NCBI GenBank assembly: GCA_017880865.1
Contig: JADGRL010000002.1
Span: forward strand, 62,001-126,000
Direction of reading: 5' to 3'
DNA from: Gallionella sp.
Lineage (GTDB): Bacteria > Pseudomonadota > Gammaproteobacteria > Burkholderiales > Gallionellaceae
DNA length: 64,000 bases
Below the pieces are notes generated by a model. The model made no database searches. It was not told the origin of the DNA and worked only from the letters and a program-made list of their open reading frames with translations. A program made the translations under genes and the position numbers. This document shows, piece by piece, positions 33,435 to 41,554 of this stretch; positions within the stretch are counted from its first letter, which is position 1, and each line of letters begins with the position of its first letter.

Positions 33435-34499
33435 TTATTCGATGATGCCGAAATGTTTAAGTTGTGTCCTCAGTACATTGCGACTGATACCCAGCAGCTT
33501 CGCGGCCTGCACCTGGTTCATGCGAGAATGTTCATAAGCCTGAAGGATCAGCTTGCGTATCACCAGATCGTGCAACTCGTCATGACCTTGCTCGAACAAT
33601 TGCGCGAAGATCTTTTCCAGCACACACATATCCGTTTCAGTTTGATGTGTCGAATTCAGGCAATCCTGAAAAACGGTTTGGATGATAGGCAGATTCAGAT
33701 TGGAAGGACGCAGCACATTCCCATCACATACCAGCAGCGCGCGGTGGATGGTGTTCTCCAGCTCGCGGATGTTGCCCGGCCATGGGTACTCGAGCAGCAT
33801 GCGGAGCGTATCGGGTGGCAATTCTGGTTCCGTGCTGTGCAAACGATCTTTGTAAATGGAAATGAAGTGTCGCACCAACGGCAGAATATCTCCCGTGCGT
33901 TCCCGTAATGGGGCAAGTTGGATCGGAACCACATTGATGCGGTAATACAAGTCTTCGCGAAAGCGTCCAGCCCGTATAGCTTCTTCCAAATTTACATTGG
34001 TAGCCGCGATCAACCGGACGTCGATCGGTATCGGCTTGCGTGACCCGATGCGCACGATCTCACGCTCCTGCAATACACGCAGCAGCTTGACTTGTGTAGA
34101 AAGCGGCAAGTCTCCGATCTCATCAAGGAACAGCGTGCCGCCATTCGCGCTTTCGAACCAGCCGATCTTCGTACTGACCGCACCGGTAAATGCACCGCGC
34201 TCATAGCCGAATAATTCGCTTTCGACCAGCGTCTCGGAAAAAGCCCCGCAATTGATGGCGGCAAATGGCCCGTTACGGCGTGAGCTCAACGAATGAATAT
34301 GTCGCGCGACCAGTTCCTTGCCCGTTCCGGTCTCGCCCTTAATGTATGCGGTAGCATCGCTGGGTGCTACTCGCTCAATCAAGGACAACAGCTTTTTGGA
34401 TTCAGGATCAGCAAAAATCAGCGCGCTTGCCCGGATGGACAAGCTGATTTGTTGTGGGTCTGGAAATGTGAGTAATCTGCCTGTCACTGGGTTCACCAT
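33435..34499 (-). CDS. Sigma-54-dependent activator, SfnR-like
   Basis: 354 residues made only of an AAA+ domain and a Fis-type DNA-binding domain, with no sensory N-terminal domain. Walker A is GETGTGKE (55-62), the sigma-54 contact loop GAFTGA is at 102-107, Walker B is [10 protein letters not shown], and the arginine-finger region is [11 protein letters not shown]. The helix-turn-helix is at the end ([25 protein letters not shown]). This layout is that of SfnR, which activates dimethylsulfone and sulfonate genes under sulfur limitation in pseudomonads. It lies convergent to the importer operon that has the sigma-54 promoter. Without a receiver domain, its control is presumably through its own expression level. 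Confidence 0.87.
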   Translation of the reverse strand: MVNPVTGRLLTFPDPQQISLSIRASALIFADPESKKLLSLIERVAPSDATAYIKGETGTGKELVARHIHSLSSRRNGPFAAINCGAFSETLVESELFGYERGAFTGAVSTKIGWFESANGGTLFLDEIGDLPLSTQVKLLRVLQEREIVRIGSRKPIPIDVRLIAATNVNLEEAIRAGRFREDLYYRINVVPIQLAPLRERTGDILPLVRHFISIYKDRLHSTEPELPPDTLRMLLEYPWPGNIRELENTIHRALLVCDGNVLRPSNLNLPIIQTVFQDCLNSTHQTETDMCVLEKIFAQLFEQGHDELHDLVIRKLILQAYEHSRMNQVQAAKLLGISRNVLRTQLKHFGIIE

Positions 34500-34562
34500 C
34501 TAATTTGTTCAATAACATCAATGTCTATGTTTATCGTGGTTTTAACGACCAAACATCTACCA

Positions 34563-34591
34563 GAAAAAACAGGGGCAGTCGCCTGCCCCTG
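34563..34591 (-). terminator. Intrinsic terminator after the EAL gene
   Basis: CAGGGGCAG and CTGCCCCTG form a perfect 9-bp stem with loop TCGC, followed on the minus strand by six U residues (complement of 34563-34568). It ends the porin-sbp-EAL operon and separates it from the SfnR-like gene downstream. Confidence 0.85.
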
Positions 34592-34627
34592 AAACTAGGT
34601 ATTGCACCTAGGGAGGAGAGAAAAAAT

Positions 34628-35473
34628 CTATGCGGCTAAACGCTCATTTCGACAAAGCCGCCCCCGTGCATCTGCCGAGAACTCGGGGCGCCCAAGGTGG
34701 TAGCCTTGAAACAAATCGGCTCCTGATTGACGAGCGATCTCCAATTGCCTTGCGGTTGCTATCCCTGTAATGGCGACTTGTATGCCTGCGCTATGGAACC
34801 GGTTCACCAATTTATTGAATGAACTTGTCGCACCGTGCGAATTCTCTGTAGTCCGAATCAATACGCCGTCCATCTTGACAATGTCCGGTTGCAGTTTGAG
34901 CACTCTTTCCAAACTGGAATGCGCTGTTCCGAAATTGTCCACGGCGATCTGGTAACCCAGGCTACGGTAATTGCTTACCGCAGCCTCCAAATGGGCATCG
35001 TCTTCGTTCGTTGGTTCCTTGATCTCGATCACCACACGCGAAGTGGGTACCGAGTAGTAATGCAGTAACTGCTCGAAGGTTCGTCCGTGGTCGATGACGC
35101 TGGTCAGCAGCCGTGGATGCACGTTCAGGAACAGCAGCTCATGTTCGTCAAAACCGCGTGCGTGGTTCAGCAGGTGAACGGTGCGCACGAGCCGGTCAAA
35201 CTGCACCACTCTGTTCACCTTCACTGCGCCTTCGAATGCAGTATCCGGCATCAATTCGACATGCTCGAATAGGGAAGTACGCAACAATGCTTCGCGCCCT
35301 ACCACTTTTCCGTCTGCTCTTAATATTGGCTGAAAGGCACTGGACAAACGCATTCCCATGAAATTGCACACCAACCCCTGTTGCTTCGTGTCGATCAAAG
35401 CGTACTCGTCTAGATCGAGGAACAGGTTGTTACGAAGCAGTAGCTTCAGGTAAAGGTAGGATTGGTGTGTCAT
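34628..35473 (-). CDS. Degenerate EAL-domain protein
   Basis: 281 residues. The EAL motif itself is present (VGREALLR), as are N in FLNVHP and K in IVKMDG. The DDFGTG loop reads VDNFGTAHSS, losing the second aspartate, and the EGVE motif is replaced by TGIA (AITGIATARQLEIA). Several metal-binding and catalytic positions are therefore gone, so it probably does not hydrolyse c-di-GMP but may bind it or a protein partner. It is the last gene of an operon with a porin and a sulfate-binding protein, 8 bp downstream of sbp. That placement is unusual for a signalling protein. It is followed by a strong terminator. Confidence 0.8.
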   Translation of the reverse strand: MTHQSYLYLKLLLRNNLFLDLDEYALIDTKQQGLVCNFMGMRLSSAFQPILRADGKVVGREALLRTSLFEHVELMPDTAFEGAVKVNRVVQFDRLVRTVHLLNHARGFDEHELLFLNVHPRLLTSVIDHGRTFEQLLHYYSVPTSRVVIEIKEPTNEDDAHLEAAVSNYRSLGYQIAVDNFGTAHSSLERVLKLQPDIVKMDGVLIRTTENSHGATSSFNKLVNRFHSAGIQVAITGIATARQLEIARQSGADLFQGYHLGRPEFSADARGRLCRNERLAA

Positions 35474-35481
35474 GGCTGCTC

Positions 35482-36498
35482 CTACTTCTTACTATAGATT
35501 TGATCGAACACGCCGCCGTCGGCAAAGTGTTCTTTCTGCGTTTTCGTCCAGCCACCGAACACTTTATCAATCGTGAACAGGCTCAGCTTGGGGAATTGCT
35601 TCACATATTTCTTGGCCACTTTTTCATCGGTCGGACGGTAGAAGTTCTTTGCGGCGATTTCCTGACCTTCTGGCGAGTACAGATATTCCAGATAAGCCTC
35701 GGCGACTTTGCGTGTGCCGTGTTTGTCCACGTTCTTGTCCACCACGGTGACGGGGGGTTCAGCCAGGATGCTCAAGCTTGGATCGACGATTTCATATTTT
35801 TCCGGCCCCAGTTCCTTCAGAGCCAGATACGCTTCGTTTTCCCAGGTAATCAGCACATCGCCGATACCGCGCTCGGTGAAAGTCGTGGTCGAACCGCGCG
35901 CGCCGGAATCCAGCACCGGTACGTTGGCGTACAACTTGGCAACGAATTCCTGAGCCTTCGCTTGGTCGTTGTTGTTGTGCTTCAACGCATAGCCCCAGGC
36001 TGCCAGATAGTTCCAGCGTGCGCCGCCGGAGGTCTTCGGGTTCGGCGTGATGACTGCCACACCCGGTTTGATCAGATCATCCCAATCCTTGATATTTTTC
36101 GGATTGCCCTTGCGCACCAGTAGCACGATGGTCGAAGTGTAGGGCGAGCTGTTGAGCTTCAGGCGCGTCTGCCAGTTGGCTGGGACCAGATCGCTCTTGG
36201 TCGCCAGCGCGTCGATGTCGGCGGCGAGTGCGAGTGTCGCCACGTCGGCTTCCAGCCCGTCGATGATGGCGCGCGCCTGTTTGCCGGAACCGCCGTGTGA
36301 TGCGCTGATGGTGACATCGTCGCCGGTTTTGGCCTTCCAGTATTTGGCGAAGGCGACGTTGTAGTCCTGGTACAACTCGCGGGTGGGGTCGTAGGATACG
36401 TTCAGCAACTTGATTTCAGCTGCATGTGATGCGCCCGAAAAAATTCCGGCGAAAAGTGCTGACAACAAAGTCAGCGCGGTGAGGGTGGATCGTTTCAT
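35482..36498 (-). CDS. sbp: Periplasmic sulfate-binding protein
   Basis: 338 residues with a signal peptide (ending SHA, about residue 27). The mature protein starts [20 protein letters not shown] and continues [29 protein letters not shown], the classical Sbp/CysP pattern (family signature SxGGSGKQ). It captures sulfate or thiosulfate for a CysTWA importer, whose permease and ATPase genes are not in the window. It lies 24 bp downstream of a porin gene and 8 bp upstream of the EAL gene. Confidence 0.93.
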   Translation of the reverse strand: MKRSTLTALTLLSALFAGIFSGASHAAEIKLLNVSYDPTRELYQDYNVAFAKYWKAKTGDDVTISASHGGSGKQARAIIDGLEADVATLALAADIDALATKSDLVPANWQTRLKLNSSPYTSTIVLLVRKGNPKNIKDWDDLIKPGVAVITPNPKTSGGARWNYLAAWGYALKHNNNDQAKAQEFVAKLYANVPVLDSGARGSTTTFTERGIGDVLITWENEAYLALKELGPEKYEIVDPSLSILAEPPVTVVDKNVDKHGTRKVAEAYLEYLYSPEGQEIAAKNFYRPTDEKVAKKYVKQFPKLSLFTIDKVFGGWTKTQKEHFADGGVFDQIYSKK

Positions 36499-36522
36499 GT
36501 TGTGTCTCCTTTGGTTTTTTAA

Positions 36523-37713
36523 TTAAAAAGTGTGTGCAACGCCGACTGCTATGACGGAAGGTGATGCGCCCGCACCGACGATGGAAGAGGCGCCCGCCGT
36601 GCCGTTGCTAGACAAACCATAGTTGGCTGCCGAACCGTTGCTGATCTTGCTGTACAACGCATAGACGGTGGTACGCTTGCTTAGGTTGTGATCGAAGCCC
36701 AGCGAATATTGCTTGACGCCGGTATTGGCGACGCCGCCCACATTATTTTGTTTGGTCACGGCGACCTTGATTGCGTTGCTATCCGACACATTGAATTTGC
36801 CCGATACATAGATCGCGCTGTGACCGTACTTGTTGGCATGGGCCACGCCAACGTTATCGCTGGTCTTCTCAACGGCGGCGTTTACGCTGAACAAATCCTG
36901 CGTGTAGCCGAAACCCAGACGTGTCGCATTTTCCGAAACCGCTACAGCAGTTGCTGAGCCAGCGGCTGCTGTTCCCGCTGCGGCAGTTGCTGCTGCAGCC
37001 GTACCAGGAGCAGCGACAACACCCGCGTTTAACGCCAGGTTATGTACTTCATAGGCAAGTGAGCCGTAGAAGCCGTTTGCGTCATACCAGCCTGCCAACG
37101 ACAAGGCGGTTTGTTTGGAAGTAGTGGCTAAGGAACCGACTGTACCGACGTTCAGGCTCGGGTTCAGATTCACATAGCCGACCGCACCGGTAAATCCGCC
37201 GATCTTTGGGCTGATGTAGGCCACCACCTGATTCTGACGACCGTCGAAAGAGGCTGCCGCGCTCGTACCCGCCACGCCGCCGAAGATGCTGCGGTTATCG
37301 GCGACACCGTCGGTGAACACGTCGAGACGACGGGTGGAAATGCGGTACGGTGTGTCATAACGCCCGGCGAGCAGCGTGCCGACGCTGTCACCTGTGATGC
37401 CCAGGAAAGTGTTGCGCGTGCCCAGCGTAGCGACCGTCGCGTCGCCTGGGTATAGCGTTGACTCGACCTGCCAGATCGCGGACAGACCATCGCCAATATC
37501 TTCAGCGCCCTTGAGTCCGATGCGCGAGGTGTTGCTCGACACGCGACCGACTTTTGCACCCGCCGTGCCATTGGTTGCGGTGCCGGTATTGACCAAATCG
37601 TAAGACACATCGAGCTTGCCATACACGTTGACGTTGGCGGTATCCGCGATGGCTAGCAGTGGGGTAGAAAATGCCGCGACAATTGCCGCTGCCAAGATTT
37701 TGTTGCGTTTCAT
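36523..37713 (-). CDS. Gram-negative trimeric porin
   Basis: 396 residues with a signal peptide (MKRNKILAAAIVAAFSTPLLAIA) and the betaproteobacterial porin pattern: ANVNVYGKLDVSYDLV at the start, then RIGLKGAEDIGDGLSAIWQVE, TFLGITGDSVGTLLAGRYDTPY and the C-terminal ...VIAVGVAHTF. Members are general or anion-selective 16-strand porins. One loop is unusually rich in alanine (about residues 230-260, AAAATAAAGTAAAGSATA). It is the first gene of the operon with sbp, so it probably admits sulfate when sulfur is scarce. Upstream, the complement of 37767-37795 has TTCACG, 17 bp, TAAGAT as a possible promoter. Confidence 0.9.
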   Translation of the reverse strand: MKRNKILAAAIVAAFSTPLLAIADTANVNVYGKLDVSYDLVNTGTATNGTAGAKVGRVSSNTSRIGLKGAEDIGDGLSAIWQVESTLYPGDATVATLGTRNTFLGITGDSVGTLLAGRYDTPYRISTRRLDVFTDGVADNRSIFGGVAGTSAAASFDGRQNQVVAYISPKIGGFTGAVGYVNLNPSLNVGTVGSLATTSKQTALSLAGWYDANGFYGSLAYEVHNLALNAGVVAAPGTAAAATAAAGTAAAGSATAVAVSENATRLGFGYTQDLFSVNAAVEKTSDNVGVAHANKYGHSAIYVSGKFNVSDSNAIKVAVTKQNNVGGVANTGVKQYSLGFDHNLSKRTTVYALYSKISNGSAANYGLSSNGTAGASSIVGAGASPSVIAVGVAHTF

Positions 37714-37973
37714 GCTTATCTCCTAAGTTGTGTGATCGTGTTTGTTTATTCACGATGAACGCATCTTAGGAAAACGCCTTGGGCGCGTGAACCAATTAGT
37801 TTTTGATTAGTTATCTGTTTTTTGAATATGGGGATGAGCAAGCAGCAGATCTGTGGAGAGATATGCATGACTGCTCAGTAGGGGACGAGTGATAAGGGGG
37901 CTTCATGTCGGCTACTGCCATTTGCGACTGTCCGGTTTCGGGCGGAGTAATCACAACATTGAATTTCCGCAGT

Positions 37974-38444
37974 GTGTCGTTATGCAAAGTTACGAATTAT
38001 GCAAAGCAAGCTGTTTGTGAAACTGTAACACGCTGATATCCAGTAGTCTGCTGGTGCAGTTGGCATCAATGAGGTGAACATAATAATCACAGTTCTATGT
38101 GGTTGGAGCCACATTTGTAAAGACTACTATGAACTTGATACTTCTTCAATATCGTCGACACTGCGCATGCGTCATGAGCGCACAACAACCAGGCCATTGC
38201 TCGTTGTTGAGGACTTTGAGATGAGGTATCGCGGACTCGCGCATCTTCAGGAGCTATGCTCGAAGAAACATCTCTATCGCGCCCAGGACTCATTGTTGAA
38301 GTTCCTCAAACACTTTTATTATGCAAAGCTAACGAGCCAGTTAATGCCATGAAACCGTGTCGGAGACTGAATCGCATAACATGTACTTTGCATAATTCGT
38401 AACTTTGCATAACGACACTTATGGAAAGCTTTGCATAAGTGTCG
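37974..38444. mobile_element. Inverted-repeat element built from TTATGCAAAG
   Basis: A perfect 33-bp inverted repeat (37974-38006 and 38386-38418) bounds about 380 bp. Each arm holds two direct copies of TTATGCAAAG at 17-bp spacing. Further copies stand at 38319-38328 and in an almost perfect palindrome at 38413-38444. No convincing gene lies inside. This is consistent with a non-autonomous element whose ends are sites for an enzyme supplied elsewhere; tandem tyrosine-recombinase elements have ends of this general kind, but that link is a suggestion. The flanking 37714-37973 and 38445-38669 hold nothing else I recognise. Confidence 0.7.
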
Positions 38445-39490
38445 GGAGCGGATAGTTACGAAGTGCGGCTTTCGTGAAATGGAAATTCTGCGGTTGGTTG
38501 CAAGTAAACTGCCTGAAAGCGGAACGTTACCAACATCTGCTACAACAACAATCCAAAGACTCAAATGATGCTGGCGCAGTCAGAGCAACAGCCGTTACAG
38601 CACTCGCCCCATTGTCGATGAACTCTCAGGTTGAGTATTGCGAACATCCCACGTAAAATGCGCAGCCTCGCGGGTGTAGTTCAATGGTAGAACGGCAGCT
38701 TCCCAAGCGTGCGACACGAAGTCGATAAAGGTCTGGAGCCCTCTCGTCACGAAATAGAACGAGTAAAATTAAATTGCAGCCCACCCATAATATCGGGATA
38801 ACTGCCATCGAAAGATGTAAAACATCGGCGTAAGCCGTATAAGTAATTGTTCTGCTGTTCCGCAAGGAATTGACAGAACCAGGGGTTCAGCTCCCTGTAG
38901 TCTAGGAACAGTGCGCCACTGGTAACGGTGGGGTGCTAAGCGTTCTGACAATGTAGCCACCTTACGGGGTATATCTTCCCTGTGAGGGGGAGGTGTGATT
39001 TCGGGAGTCGTACTCGAATGAGGCACTAGACTGGGTTGGATGGTTAACGAAATGTGAACCGTTGGTAAACGTCGTCAAGCATGAAAGAGCCAAACGCGAC
39101 TTGTAGTATCGGGCTCTAGCCAAAATGGCATGTGATCGGTTATTTGCTTGCTTGGTGCAAATACGCTGACATAGCATCACCGGCGAAAAGACGGAACCTT
39201 CCCAACTCGTTGTTACTTGTGCGGAACGTGGTAAGCCCAATATGGTGTCCAGCTTGTCTGGTGGACAAAGATGGTCGCAAGGTCATCCGATACTGTAGTG
39301 GGTAGAGGATTGTGGAAAAAGCGAATGCTGTGCTGTAATGGCGCAGATAGGGGATTATTGCCCCTACGCGAAAGCGTGCAGACTTCCACATGGTGATCTG
39401 TCGCGAGACAGGTTTGTAAAATCGTACCCGATGGGGACAGATGTATTGTCCCCTAGGGGGTGATGCGTCTATTTCCTTCGGGATTATTAG

Positions 39491-39564
39491 GCGGGTGTAG
39501 CTCAATGGTAGAGCTCTTGCTTCCCAAGCAAGTGACGAGGGTTCGATCCCCTTCACCCGCTCCA
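39491..39564 (+). tRNA. Intact tRNA-Gly(CCC) inside the group II intron
   Basis: 74 nt with a full cloverleaf: acceptor GCGGGTG/CACCCGC, D stem GCTC/GAGC, anticodon stem CTTGC/GCAAG around TTCCCAA (anticodon CCC at 39523-39525), T arm with TTCGATC, discriminator T and encoded CCA. It reads the same codon (GGG) as the split gene but differs in D stem, anticodon stem and variable region, so it is not a simple copy of the two exons. It ends 15 bp before the maturase start, presumably in intron domain IV. Confidence 0.95.
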
Positions 39565-39579
39565 ATATCGGAGGTTGAT

Positions 39580-41214
39580 ATGGACGCTAGGTATCAAGAA
39601 GGCGATGTTGCCTCCACAGTTTGGCATAGTTGGCACCAGATTCATTGGTCCGATGCACATCAGACTGTTGCGAGGTTACAGACGCGAATCGCGAAAGCGG
39701 TAAAAGCAGGCGAGTGGCGAAAAGCCCGCTCACTGCAACGGCTCTTAACCCGAGCAACCAGTGCGAAAGTTCTGGCGGTAAAACGGGTGACGGAAAACCG
39801 TGGTCGGAAAACTCCGGGTGTAGATGGTAAAACTTGGAGCACTCCAGAAGAAAAGTGGGAAGCAGTCCTTGGCCTTAGCAACAATGGGTACAGACCGTTA
39901 CCGCTGCGACGTATCTATATTCCCAAAGCAAATGGTGAAAAACGCCCCTTGGGCATTCCAACCATGCGCGACCGGGCGATGCAGGCGTTGCATTTGTTAG
40001 CATTAGATCCCGTATCTGAAACAACCGGAGACTCGCACTCCTACGGCTTCCGCCGTGAGAGATCGACTGCCGATGCGATTGAACAAGTGCGCAATGTGCT
40101 TGGGCGAGCAGCGTCGCCGCAGTGGGTGTTAGAGGGCGATATCAAAGGGTGTTTTGATAATATCAATCACGAATGGTTGGTTGCTAATGTCTGTATGGAC
40201 AAAAGCATCCTCAATAAATGGCTGAAAGCGGGATTCATCGAGTCGAAACAGTTGTTCCCGACGAATGCTGGAACCCCGCAGGGAGGTATTATTTCCCCGG
40301 TACTAGCGAACATGGCACTTGATGGATTGCAACACGAGCTGGAAGGATTGTTTAGTACAGTCCGGCAGGCACGTGAAGCGAAAGTCCATTTGGTGCGCTA
40401 CGCGGATGATTTCGTGATTACTGGTAGCTCGCGAGAGTTGCTGGAAGAGCGGGTCAAACCTCTTGTGGTGCAGTTCTTGACTGCAAGGGGCTTGGTACTC
40501 TCGGAGAAGAAAACCACCATTACTCATGTGACGGAAGGGTTCGACTTTCTGGGATGGAATGTCAGGCGTTTCAAGCGAATGCTGCTTACGCGGCCCTCGA
40601 ATAAAAACGTCAAAGCATTTATTGCCAAGATACGCGATTCGTTGCGGACAATGCGAACAGCTAAACAGGAAGACGTGATAGAAAAACTCATGCCGATCAT
40701 TCGGGGGTGGGCTAACTATCATCGAAGCCAAATGGCCACGCGCACTTTCTCGAAATGCGATCATTTAATCTGGCAGATGTTGTGGCGTTGGGCAGTTCGC
40801 CGCCACCCTAACAAGGGAAAGCGGTGGATCAAACAGCGATACTTCAAAAGCATCAAGGGGCGCGATTGGCGCTTTGCTGAAAAGGATAAAGTTCTGCCCG
40901 TCTTGGGTGAGTTTCGGAAACGGCCTCACACCAAGGTGCAAGCAGATGCGAATCCTTACAACCCAGCGTTCGATGAGTACTTTACCAAGCGGCTTGCCCG
41001 CAAAATGGAACAGGTGCTTGAAGGGCGCAGAAAATTACGTTGGCTGTGGTGGTTTCAGGAAGGGCTTTGCCCGATCTGCCTTCAAAAGATTACGCGAGAT
41101 ACGGGATGGCATTTGCATCACCGTGTTAAACGGTCTCAAGGAGGTTCGGATGTGCCAAGCAATTTGGCGTTGTTGCATCCGAATTGCCACCAGCAGCTTC
41201 ATGTAAATGAGTAA
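39580..41214 (+). CDS. ltrA: Group II intron reverse transcriptase/maturase with HNH domain
   Basis: 544 residues from the ATG at 39580, with GGAGG 7 bp upstream. An earlier in-frame start would translate the internal tRNA gene and is rejected. The RT domain has GVDGKTW, RPLGIPTMRDRAMQ, and catalytic YADD at 274-277. The maturase (X) region follows, and the C-terminus is an HNH endonuclease (CPIC ... HHRVKRSQGG ... LLHPNCHQQLH). The protein is full length with no frameshift, so the intron may still be mobile. It assists splicing and nicks target DNA for retrohoming. Confidence 0.95.
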   Translation: MDARYQEGDVASTVWHSWHQIHWSDAHQTVARLQTRIAKAVKAGEWRKARSLQRLLTRATSAKVLAVKRVTENRGRKTPGVDGKTWSTPEEKWEAVLGLSNNGYRPLPLRRIYIPKANGEKRPLGIPTMRDRAMQALHLLALDPVSETTGDSHSYGFRRERSTADAIEQVRNVLGRAASPQWVLEGDIKGCFDNINHEWLVANVCMDKSILNKWLKAGFIESKQLFPTNAGTPQGGIISPVLANMALDGLQHELEGLFSTVRQAREAKVHLVRYADDFVITGSSRELLEERVKPLVVQFLTARGLVLSEKKTTITHVTEGFDFLGWNVRRFKRMLLTRPSNKNVKAFIAKIRDSLRTMRTAKQEDVIEKLMPIIRGWANYHRSQMATRTFSKCDHLIWQMLWRWAVRRHPNKGKRWIKQRYFKSIKGRDWRFAEKDKVLPVLGEFRKRPHTKVQADANPYNPAFDEYFTKRLARKMEQVLEGRRKLRWLWWFQEGLCPICLQKITRDTGWHLHHRVKRSQGGSDVPSNLALLHPNCHQQLHVNE

Positions 41215-41374
41215 AGACTACCGCTGGCATTGCTCTTGACTGAGTAATGTTTTTGGGTTGCTTGAGCCGGATGCAGGGAAACTTGCAAGTCCGGTTCTTA
41301 GGGGAGGGGGTGGCCGCGAGGTCGCCTCCTTACCCTCCTGCATACGAGGGTTCGATCCCCTTCACCCGCTCCAA

Positions 41375-41513
41375 GGCACCACTAAAAATCCAGATTTCAT
41401 CCCCACTGCTGTGTTGCGTAAAAAATTTCTTGCTGACATATCATACATATGCGGCGCGGCGAAATTTTTCCCGCGCCTTGCATTTGGGCGAACTCTGAAT
41501 TTTTAGAGGCACC
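41375..41513. mobile_element. MITE-like 139-bp element
   Basis: The ends are imperfect 19-bp inverted repeats (GGCACCACTAAAAATCCAG on the left; GGTGCCTCTAAAAATTCAG on the right read inward, 15 of 19 identical). The interior has no gene. Ends of the form GGNNCC-TCTAAAAATTCAG recall IS5-family termini. It begins two bases after the CCA of the split tRNA. Confidence 0.6.
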
Positions 41514-41554
41514 TTTCAGAATGTTCCTGCACCCAGCCTATTTTCGAACCCAGC

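Larger units (their letters stand above)
38709..41338 (+). mobile_element. Group II intron (2630 bp) encoding a maturase
   Basis: It begins GTGCGAC, the standard 5' end. Domain V is at 41264-41297 (GAGCCG... with an AGGGAAACT loop region). Domain VI follows, with a likely branch A at 41332. The exon-binding sequence GCTTGG (39150-39155) lies in the loop of a TTTGC/GCAAA hairpin and pairs perfectly with the last six bases of the 5' exon (CCAAGC, 38703-38708). A second pairing may involve 38853-38860 with GAACGGCA in the exon. The 3' end reads CCCTCC rather than the usual ...AY, a deviation worth checking. About 780 bases of domains I-III precede the internal tRNA and the maturase gene. Confidence 0.92.
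38670..41373 (+). tRNA. tRNA-Gly(CCC) split by a group II intron
   Basis: The 5' half (38670-38708) has the acceptor strand GCGGGTG, a D arm (GTTC/GAAC) and the anticodon CCC (38702-38704). The 3' half (41339-41373) completes the anticodon stem (GCAGC with GC+TGC), T arm, acceptor CACCCGC, discriminator T and encoded CCA. Joining the halves gives a canonical 74-nt tRNA-Gly(CCC). The intron enters between tRNA positions 40 and 41, inside the anticodon stem, so the tRNA is functional only if the intron splices. Confidence 0.88.

Noticed and set aside
34500-34640. A riboswitch in the two hairpins ahead of the plus-strand ATG near 34629
   Set aside because: The first hairpin is fully explained as the terminator of the minus-strand EAL gene, and the plus-strand frame is a short shadow of that gene.
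38074-38352. 92-residue open reading frame inside the inverted-repeat element
   Set aside because: GTG start with only a weak ribosome binding site, no recognisable domain, and an equally long shadow frame on the other strand. It may be chance.
39460-39579. N-terminal 40-residue extension of the maturase
   Set aside because: It would translate through the internal tRNA gene; the ATG at 39580 has a good ribosome binding site and begins the conserved protein.
39491-41373. Two tandem tRNA-Gly genes with the intron ending between them
   Set aside because: The 3' half at 41339 pairs with the anticodon stem of the first tRNA (GCAGC) and not with that of the inner one (CTTGC), so the whole intron, including the inner tRNA, lies within the first gene.
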